Shown here one piece after another: positions 53,905 through 59,792 of a DNA stretch of 59,792 nt. The stretch is from the NCBI RefSeq assembly GCF_902498995.1, contig NZ_CABVLY010000040.1, positions 1 through 59,792 on the forward strand, given 5' to 3'. The translations under genes were made by a program, and so were the position numbers. This DNA comes from Burkholderia anthina (GTDB taxonomy: Bacteria; Pseudomonadota; Gammaproteobacteria; Burkholderiales; Burkholderiaceae). Every line of letters starts with the position of its first letter. Positions within the stretch are counted from its first letter, which is position 1. Below the pieces are notes generated by a model. That model saw nothing but the letters and a program-made list of their open reading frames with translations, ran no database searches and was not told the origin of the DNA.

Positions 53905-54996
53905 ATGAAGACAGTATCGATGATCGGCGTCAAGCGGTTCCGGCAGCGGCGCAGCGGCGCTCGTCCGGTTTTTCGACAACGGGCGCGGGCGTGCGGTGCG
54001 CTGGGCGCCTTGCTCGTTGCTCCGTCTCTCGCGTGGGCGCAGGCATCCGTGACCTTGTACGGTGTCATCGATACGAGTATCGAGATCACGAACCCCGGGG
54101 CGGGATGGGCGGCGCGGATGGACTCGGGTGCGTATCGCGGTTCGCGGATCGGCTTGCGCGGCAGCGAGCCGATCGGCGGCGGGACGAACATGCTGTTCGT
54201 GCTCGAGAACGGATTTGGCGCGACCAACGGCACGCTCGATACGGCGGGCACGCTGTTCAACCGCCAGGCCTGGATCGGTGCGGGCGGCCCCTGGGGGGAA
54301 ATGCGCGTCGGACGGCAATATTCGCCGATCTATATCCCCTTCAAAGGCGGGATCGATGCATTCGGCGCGGGAACCATTGCGTCCGGGTTGAACAACTTCT
54401 CCAAGATCACCCCCTACGCGAGTAATGCGATCACCTACCTGTCACCGAAAATCGCGGGCTTCGACGCAACGGTGATGATGTCGCTGCGTGCGGCGAGCGA
54501 CAACGACGGCAACGGGCTCGCGGGCAACTTCGAAACAGTGTCGTACCAGTACGGGCCGGTGCGGCTCGCTTACGGGCATCAGCAAACGCACGGCAGCGGC
54601 GCATTGCGGGCGAATCTCGCCGGCGCGTCGTATCGCATCGACAAAACCACCTTGTTTGCGGACTGGTTCAATGCGTCGGGCGGCAATGCGCCGGTTTATC
54701 ACAACGACGGTTTTGCGGTATCGCTGCGCTACGCGTTCGCGCCGAATCTCGATGCGTCGCTCGGCTATGCGTACGTGCGCGACCGTTCCGGAACGGACAA
54801 CAACGCGGACCAGTTCAGTGCGATGTGCGATTACAGGCTGTCAAAGACGTTGCAGTTCTACGCGAGTGCAGGCTGGTTGCGTAATCGTAACAACGCGACC
54901 TTCACGCTGCGTGGCGTCAACGTAACCGGGCTTCCGCCATCGTGGCCCGGCTCGCTGGTGCGCGGCGTACAGATCGGCATGATCGATCGTTTTTGA
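53905..54996 (+). CDS. Trimeric porin, OmpC-like (second of tandem pair)
   Basis: A 363-aa porin starting eight bases after the previous stop. It has an unusually long, arginine-rich N-region (MKTVSMIGVKRFRQRRSGAR onward) before the hydrophobic signal part (GALGALLVAPSLAWAQASVT). The mature protein starts LYGVIDTSIEITNPGAGWAA and keeps the family landmarks GLRGSEPIGGGTNMLFVLEN and FNRQAWIGAGGPWGEMRVGR, ending in MIDRF. It resembles the first porin at family level but the two are clearly diverged, so they may form pores of different selectivity. Confidence 0.9.
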   Translation: MKTVSMIGVKRFRQRRSGARPVFRQRARACGALGALLVAPSLAWAQASVTLYGVIDTSIEITNPGAGWAARMDSGAYRGSRIGLRGSEPIGGGTNMLFVLENGFGATNGTLDTAGTLFNRQAWIGAGGPWGEMRVGRQYSPIYIPFKGGIDAFGAGTIASGLNNFSKITPYASNAITYLSPKIAGFDATVMMSLRAASDNDGNGLAGNFETVSYQYGPVRLAYGHQQTHGSGALRANLAGASYRIDKTTLFADWFNASGGNAPVYHNDGFAVSLRYAFAPNLDASLGYAYVRDRSGTDNNADQFSAMCDYRLSKTLQFYASAGWLRNRNNATFTLRGVNVTGLPPSWPGSLVRGVQIGMIDRF

Positions 54997-55069
54997 ATGC
55001 GATGACTCACCAAAGTGAGCACAGTGGCAAGGCTGGGATTTTCTATCGCTGTCTTATGGAGAACTGAAA

Positions 55070-56650
55070 ATGATACGAGTGTTGAACAGGCAAGACGCAG
55101 ATCGGCGCGCTTCGCCGCTATCCTGGCGCACCCCGGCTATCGCGACGGCCGTCGCTCTCGTGAGCAGCCTCGTCGCTGCGGCTCCCGCTGCCGCCCAAAG
55201 CGCGGGAGACTGGCCGATGGGCGGGCAGAATCTGCACAATACCCGCAGCGCCGCGGGCGAACGCGCGATCGGCCTGAACAACGTGGCCAAACTGGCGCCG
55301 CGCTGGTCGGTCGATACGGACGGTAACGTGTCCGCTACGCCGACGGTCGTCGCCGGCGTCGTCTATGTGCCCGACTTCGGCGGCTCGCTATGGGCCGTCG
55401 ATGCCGCGACCGGACAGGTCAAGTGGCACAGGAAGGTCAGTGACTACAGCGAGATTCCCAACGATGCGTCGCGTACCAGCCCTGCGTACTGGAAAGGCAC
55501 GCTGGTGATCGGCCAGGGCACGCAGCTCGCCAACAATCCGAGCGGCGCCTACATGCTGGGCATCAAGGCCGAAGACGGCGCGCCGCTGTGGCGCACGCAG
55601 GTCGACACGGACAAGTCGGCCATCATTACGAGTTCGCCGGTTATCGACAACGGGATCGTCTACGTCGGCGTATCGTCTCGCGCCGAGGCGTTGAAGGAGA
55701 CGCCCCGGTATCGCGGCAGCGTCGTGGCGCTCGACGCGACGAGCGGCAAGCTGTTGTGGAAGACGTACATGGTTCCGGAGGGTTACACCGGCGGTTCGGT
55801 CTGGGGCAACACGCCGGTCGTCGATCGTGAAACCGGCTTGCTGTACGTGACCACGGGCAACAACTTTACCGTTCCGGAAGGAGTGTGCCGGTATCCGGGG
55901 CAAGAGAAGTGCAAGGCAGCCGTACCGGACAATCATATCGACAGTTTCGTTGCATTGAACCTGAAGACAGGCAAGATCGCGTGGGCCACCCGTACGCTGG
56001 CCGCCGACATGTCGACGAACTACGACCACGACGACGGCCCGGACTACGATTTCGGCTCGGGGCCGAACCTCTACACGACGACCATCGGCGGCCGCAAGCG
56101 CACATTGCTCGGTGCCGGCCAGAAGAGCGGAGTCTACTGGGCGCTCGAGCCGAAGACGGGCAAGGTCGTCTGGCATACCCAGGTCGGCCCCGGCAGCCTG
56201 CTCGGCGGCATGCTGTGGGGAACGGCTGCTGACGGCAAACGCATCTACGTGTCGATCGGCAACCTGAATCACGAGTCCGTCGCAGTCAATTCGCCCGCGG
56301 GGACGAAGACGACCAAGGGCGGTATCTGGGCCGCGGTTGACGCTGCAACCGGCAAGGTGCTCTGGCGCACCGCGGATCCGCAGCAGATGATGGACACCGT
56401 TGCGATGTCCGAGGCTAACGGCGTGGTGTATGCGGGTTCGCTGGCGGGCAGCGGCGCCAACATGTATGCACTCGATGCGTCGACCGGCGAAATCAAGTGG
56501 AGCTTCGAGAGCGGCGGCGCCGTCGTGTCCGGTGCCGCGATCGTCGACGGTACGGTCTACTGGGGATCCGGTTATCACACCAAGATTCTCGGGCTGCCGT
56601 ATGCCGGCGACAACCACAAGCTTTACGCGTTTTCGGTAGCGAAGCAGTAA
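55070..56650 (+). CDS. Secreted PQQ-propeller dehydrogenase, polyvinyl-alcohol-dehydrogenase-like
   Basis: A 526-aa periplasmic quinoprotein. After a signal peptide (IATAVALVSSLVAAAPAAAQ) comes DWPMGGQNLHNTRSAAGERA and a beta-propeller with at least seven blade motifs of the A.D..TG...W type (for example LWAVDAATGQVKWH, VVALDATSGKLLWK, YWALEPKTGKVVWH, MYALDASTGEIKWS). The overall pattern resembles polyvinyl-alcohol dehydrogenase, which oxidises secondary alcohols with PQQ. The usual heme c domain is absent (no CxxCH), so electrons must go to a separate carrier. It follows two porin genes and a response regulator. The real substrate may be another polyol or alcohol. Confidence 0.88.
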   Translation: MIRVLNRQDADRRASPLSWRTPAIATAVALVSSLVAAAPAAAQSAGDWPMGGQNLHNTRSAAGERAIGLNNVAKLAPRWSVDTDGNVSATPTVVAGVVYVPDFGGSLWAVDAATGQVKWHRKVSDYSEIPNDASRTSPAYWKGTLVIGQGTQLANNPSGAYMLGIKAEDGAPLWRTQVDTDKSAIITSSPVIDNGIVYVGVSSRAEALKETPRYRGSVVALDATSGKLLWKTYMVPEGYTGGSVWGNTPVVDRETGLLYVTTGNNFTVPEGVCRYPGQEKCKAAVPDNHIDSFVALNLKTGKIAWATRTLAADMSTNYDHDDGPDYDFGSGPNLYTTTIGGRKRTLLGAGQKSGVYWALEPKTGKVVWHTQVGPGSLLGGMLWGTAADGKRIYVSIGNLNHESVAVNSPAGTKTTKGGIWAAVDAATGKVLWRTADPQQMMDTVAMSEANGVVYAGSLAGSGANMYALDASTGEIKWSFESGGAVVSGAAIVDGTVYWGSGYHTKILGLPYAGDNHKLYAFSVAKQ

Positions 56651-57081
56651 ATCGCCGTTGCCGGGTGTCGCGAGTCCACCCGCGCGAGCCGATATCCGCG
56701 CTCGGATACGAGCGCGGCATCGTCAGTGCGGGTGGCGAGCCGACGCCGGCGCGCCGATTGCGTAAAACCCGCGAGAAGCGACGGGAGCGCGGGTGCATGA
56801 TGCGGGGCTCGTCGATCACCGACTGGTGACGCGCACAGCTCCGTCGATCCCCTGGAAACGTGGCGAGCGTTTGCACGAACGCGAGAGAACTCGTCGCGCA
56901 CGAAGTGCAAGCGCTAATTCGAATCGGTTCAATTCCGTTTCTTCGGTGTTATTTCGACACGAATACGTGTCAAATGTGTCGGCGCGGCTACCGTAATGCC
57001 AGCGCAATGCGCACCGGGCGTTCATTGTTCGCACGATCGAGGCCGGTCTCCCATTTTCCGATTCAAAGGACTGCACTCTTC
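56651..57081. other. Intergenic region after the PQQ enzyme
   Basis: No gene is supported. CCGCGCTC (56696-56703) and GAGCGCGG (56710-56717) form an 8-bp hairpin just after the stop, a probable transcript end. A second dyad, GACACG-AATA-CGTGTC (56956-56971), with a further GTGTC nearby, lies in a less GC-rich stretch and may be a promoter-proximal operator for what follows. Confidence 0.45.
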
Positions 57082-57183
57082 ATGAGCAATCGGAAACATG
57101 AATTACCCACTCCGAAGAATAGCCAGCCGATCTTCATCAATCAGCACCCGCAGGCGGCGCTCGCGGATATGCCTGTGAAATAA
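57082..57183 (+). CDS. Possible 33-aa peptide gene
   Basis: A short frame, MSNRKHELPTPKNSQPIFIN plus 13 more residues ending ALADMPVK, starts 11 bases after AAAGGA. It is hydrophilic, with no signal peptide and no cysteine or tyrosine. It lacks the Glu-x-x-x-Tyr motif of PqqA, so it is not the PQQ precursor. Whether it is translated is unknown; it is listed because of its ribosome-binding site and its place after a quinoprotein gene. Confidence 0.35.
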   Translation: MSNRKHELPTPKNSQPIFINQHPQAALADMPVK

Positions 57184-57484
57184 GCGCCGGGTATCGGGCG
57201 CGGTCGTGTTGAACTCGCCAATTGCCGACGCTGTCCCCACACGTCGTTGATCGAGTGCGAACGCTCGAGCGTAGTGACGTGTCCGTTGAAAAGAATGAGA
57301 TCGAGCGTGAAACAGGTTGCGCTCGCAAGCATTTCCTCACGTGACGAGTATTCGAAAGACGACTCGATGAGCGCGATCGCCTGCGCGTCAATCAGCATGA
57401 CGAGCCGGCCGGCAAGTGCAGTCGACGACTGCGTTTGGATCGTGCCGGCCAGCGCGCAGGCACACAACCATCGATTCCATTTCC
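57184..57484. other. Gap before LysR gene, weak minus-strand frame
   Basis: About 300 bases with no supported gene. A minus-strand frame (about 57398 down to 57141) reads MLIDAQAIALIESSFEYSSR and on through SATCFTLDLILFNGHVTTLE, which is more protein-like than usual shadow frames, but it has no clear ribosome-binding site or family and overlaps the 33-aa frame. It may be a decayed gene fragment. Confidence 0.25.
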
Positions 57485-58411
57485 ATGATGCAACACCTTC
57501 CTGATCTCGACGCCTGGGCCATCTTCGCGCGCGTCGCGGAAACCGGCTCGTTCGCAAAAGCCGCCGAGCTGATCGGCACGTCGCAGTCGACCGTATCGAA
57601 GGCCATTGCACGCCTCGAGAACCGGCTCGGCACCATGCTGCTGTACCGGACGTCGCGCAGGCTGTCGCTGACTCCGACGGGCGATCTGCTGCGCGACCGT
57701 GCGATCCGGCTGCTCGCGGATGCCGAGTTCATCGAGAACGAGGCATCCGCTCAGGCGCTGGAGCCGCATGGCCTCGTGCGCGTGAATGCGCCGATGTCGT
57801 TCAGTCTCCGGTATCTCGCGCCGGTGCTTCCGGCGTTTCTCGAGCGCTACCCGAACGTCGACGTCGATCTCATGCTGAGTGACCATCTGATCGACGTCGT
57901 TCCGGGCGGCTTCGACGTCGCGATCCGGATTGCCGAACTGAACGATTCGACGCTGCGCTTTCGCAGGCTCTGCGCGGTCCGCCGGCCGCTCGTCGCTTCG
58001 CCGGCCTATCTGGACCGGTATGGACGTCCGGCTCACCCGCGCGATCTCGAGCGGCATGTCTGCTTCACCTACACGAATCTGCCGACGTCTGGTTGCTGGC
58101 GGTTTCGGCACACCGCGTCGGGTGACAAATTCTCGGTAGCGGTGAACGGACGCATCCGCACCAACAACGCCGACGTGATCCTGCCCGCGCTGGTTGCCGG
58201 GCACGGCCTCGCGCTGCAGCCCGAATTCCTGGTCGTCGATGCGCTGCGGCATGGCGAACTCGAGGAAGTGATGCACGACTGGCGAATCGCCGACATCAAC
58301 GTGAACCTTGTGACGCCGCCCGGCATGCTGCGTACCGCGCGCGTCGCGGTGCTGCTCGACTATCTCGCCGACCATTTCACGACCGCCCCCTGGGAGCCGC
58401 CCGTGCGCTGA
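57485..58411 (+). CDS. LysR-family regulator
   Basis: A 308-aa LysR regulator of the CrgA/DmlR-like branch. The winged helix is LDAWAIFARVAETGSFAKAA then ELIGTSQSTVSKAIARLENR, and the effector domain includes GLVRVNAPMSFSLRYLAPVL and IRTNNADVILPALVAGHGLA. No divergent partner is adjacent, so its target is unclear. Two adjacent ATG codons (57485, 57488) serve as possible starts. Confidence 0.9.
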   Translation: MMQHLPDLDAWAIFARVAETGSFAKAAELIGTSQSTVSKAIARLENRLGTMLLYRTSRRLSLTPTGDLLRDRAIRLLADAEFIENEASAQALEPHGLVRVNAPMSFSLRYLAPVLPAFLERYPNVDVDLMLSDHLIDVVPGGFDVAIRIAELNDSTLRFRRLCAVRRPLVASPAYLDRYGRPAHPRDLERHVCFTYTNLPTSGCWRFRHTASGDKFSVAVNGRIRTNNADVILPALVAGHGLALQPEFLVVDALRHGELEEVMHDWRIADINVNLVTPPGMLRTARVAVLLDYLADHFTTAPWEPPVR

Positions 58412-58550
58412 ACATCCTGCTGCGTGCGTGCCGACGTTGCGGGCGCTCTGAGTCATGGCGTCACGCGCCCCGGAGCGGCGGCACGAAGCGGGGCAACGCG
58501 GCAGGGGCGCGGATGGTCCCGGCACACGACACACGTGCGCCGACCACCTT

Positions 58551-59792
58551 TTACGGCTTGCGCGGCCGCGACTGCGCTGACGAAACCACCTCCGCGAGCC
58601 GCTGCGCGGCCGCCTCCATGCGTTCGCGATCGAACCCGCCGAAGCCGAGCACGAGCCCCGGCCGCGCGGTGCCCGGCGCAAACATCGGCGACACGGCGCG
58701 CACCGCGACGCCTGCTTGCGCGGCGCGCGCGACCACGTCGAGATCGTCGATCCCTTCGGCGAGCCACAGCACGACGTGCATCCCCTGATCGCCCGGCTGC
58801 ACCCACGCGCGTTCGCGCGGCAGCCGCGCGCCGAGCGTGTCGATCAGCAGCGCGCGCTGTGCCGCATAGACGCCGCGCACGCGGCGAATGTGGCGGTCGA
58901 GATGCCCTTCGGCGATGAAGGCGGCGAGCACGTGCTGGTCGGCCGTCGGCGCATGGCGGTCCATCAGCACGCGCGCGCCGCAGAACGCGGGCACGAGATC
59001 GTCGGGCACGATCACGTAGCCGAGCCGCAACGACGGAAACAGAATCTTGCTGAACGTGCCGAGATACACCACGCGCTCGGGATCGAGTCCCTGCAGCGAC
59101 GGGAACGGATAGCCTTCGTAGCGCAGCTCGCTGTCGTAATCGTCTTCGACCACCCATGCGCGATGCGTGCGTGCCCACGCGAGCAGTGCATTGCGGCGCG
59201 CCATGCTCATCGGCATGCCGAGCGGGTACTGGTGCGACGGCGTGACGAATGCGGCGCGCGCGTTCGGCGCGAGCCGGATGCCGGCTTCGACGTCGATGCC
59301 GTCGGCGTCGACCGGCACGCGGACCATCGCGTCGCGCCGGCCCGTGCTTTCGAGCAGCGCGGTAATGCCGCGATAGGCCGGATTCTCGACCCATGCGCAA
59401 TCGTCCGCGCCGAGCAGCACCTGGCTCGCGAGGTGCAGCCCCTGCTGCGTGCCGCTCGTGATCACGACCTGATCGGCGCTGCAGCGTACCGAGCGCGAGC
59501 GGCGCACGTAGTCGGCGATCGCTTCGCGCAGCGGCAGCGCGCCTTGCGGATCGGTATAACCGGACGGGGCACCGGCGCCGCGGGCGCGCAGGCGGTTGCC
59601 GAGCCGGCGCCAGATGTCGTCGGGCGCGGTGAGCCCGATGGGCACCGAGATCGCGAACGGCACGGCCGGCAGCGGACGGAATTCGCGGGCGATCCGCGCG
59701 AAGGTCGCGGCCGGCTCGGGCAGGCCGGTGGGCGCCGGCGGGGGGCGTACGGCCGTGCGCGCGGGTGCGGCCGGCGGCGGTGACGCGGCGAG
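58551..59792 (-). CDS. MocR-type GntR/aminotransferase regulator (5' end outside window)
   Basis: The C-terminal aminotransferase-fold domain (class I, PLP) of a MocR/PdxR-family regulator; the gene enters from the right edge, so the N-terminal GntR helix-turn-helix is not in the window. A proline/alanine-rich linker (complement of about 59680-59792) leads into SYxD-type motif GYTDPQGALPLREAIADYVR, then the PLP-binding lysine in YLGTFSKILFPSLRLGYVIV and the aspartate/tyrosine segment WVVEDDYDSELRYEGYPFPS. MocR proteins sense PLP or amino-acid adducts. An in-frame GTG at 59663 is internal and not the true start. Target is unknown. Confidence 0.9.
   Translation of the reverse strand, partial: LAASPPPAAPARTAVRPPPAPTGLPEPAATFARIAREFRPLPAVPFAISVPIGLTAPDDIWRRLGNRLRARGAGAPSGYTDPQGALPLREAIADYVRRSRSVRCSADQVVITSGTQQGLHLASQVLLGADDCAWVENPAYRGITALLESTGRRDAMVRVPVDADGIDVEAGIRLAPNARAAFVTPSHQYPLGMPMSMARRNALLAWARTHRAWVVEDDYDSELRYEGYPFPSLQGLDPERVVYLGTFSKILFPSLRLGYVIVPDDLVPAFCGARVLMDRHAPTADQHVLAAFIAEGHLDRHIRRVRGVYAAQRALLIDTLGARLPRERAWVQPGDQGMHVVLWLAEGIDDLDVVARAAQAGVAVRAVSPMFAPGTARPGLVLGFGGFDRERMEAAAQRLAEVVSSAQSRPRKP

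Noticed and set aside
55070..56650. Classical methanol/ethanol PQQ dehydrogenase
   Set aside because: It is shorter than those enzymes (526 versus about 600 aa), and I see neither the vicinal Cys-Cys disulfide of that family nor a cytochrome domain; the pattern fits PVADH-like proteins better.
57082..57183. pqqA-type precursor peptide gene
   Set aside because: The 33-aa product has no Glu-x-x-x-Tyr motif and no tyrosine at all.
1..59792. CRISPR array, tRNA/rRNA genes, insertion sequences or prophage
   Set aside because: I found no repeat-spacer pattern, tRNA cloverleaf, transposase or phage structural gene while reading both strands.

Overview
The window is GC-rich, densely coded DNA with the codon usage, repeated Burkholderia-type porins, LysR-rich layout and gene families of a Burkholderia, most likely the Burkholderia cepacia complex. 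This is inferred from protein resemblance, not from a search. It reads as ordinary chromosome (accessory or second-replicon style: transport, catabolism, regulators). I see no rRNA, tRNA, CRISPR array, insertion sequence or phage genes.

Layout. 1-5.3 kb: small lipoprotein, DHA2-type drug exporter, 2OG-Fe(II) oxygenase, and a PiT phosphate transporter with a good Pho box. 5.4-7.2 kb: a histidine-phosphatase-fold protein divergent from a cobalamin riboswitch that precedes cbtB-cbtA (cobalt uptake). 7.2-12 kb: MetR-like regulator divergent from metE, then an internally deleted glyA remnant, a 100-aa unknown gene coupled to queH, and queH. 12-15.4 kb: AraC regulator and a TonB siderophore receptor sharing a Fur-box-like site. 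15.5-18.9 kb: guanidinobutyrase-like ureohydrolase with an MFS permease, divergent from a LysR gene. 19-20.2 kb: Lrp-type regulator and LysE exporter. 20.4-23.8 kb: an S53 sedolisin and an S10 carboxypeptidase-like enzyme. 23.9-29.2 kb: nadE, DMT permease, a small unknown, a DeoR regulator, and a two-HKD phospholipase-D-like protein. 29.3-35.2 kb: TetR regulator, FAD amine oxidase (L-pipecolate-oxidase-like), amino-acid permease and, divergently, an aminoadipate-semialdehyde-type dehydrogenase: a probable lysine/pipecolate pathway. 35.3-41.2 kb: MscS-type channel, MFS permease, L,D-transpeptidase. 41.3-47 kb: porin, Tat-exported nucleoside hydrolase, LysR, AzgA-type purine permease and adenosine deaminase, a nucleoside salvage island. 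47-51.4 kb: SnoaL-like protein, exported unknown, class A PBP. 52-57.2 kb: LuxR-type response regulator, two tandem porins and a secreted PQQ-propeller dehydrogenase resembling polyvinyl-alcohol dehydrogenase, with a possible 33-aa peptide gene. 57.5-59.8 kb: LysR and a MocR-type regulator cut by the window edge.

The strongest things for a second look are the response regulator/porin/porin/PQQ-enzyme cassette, the in-frame glyA deletion remnant next to metE and a translationally coupled unknown-queH pair, the phosphatase with a degenerate RHG motif beside the cobalamin riboswitch, the two neighbouring acid-type serine peptidases, and several clean operator dyads (pit, metE/metR, gbuA/LysR, lrp/lysE, response regulator).
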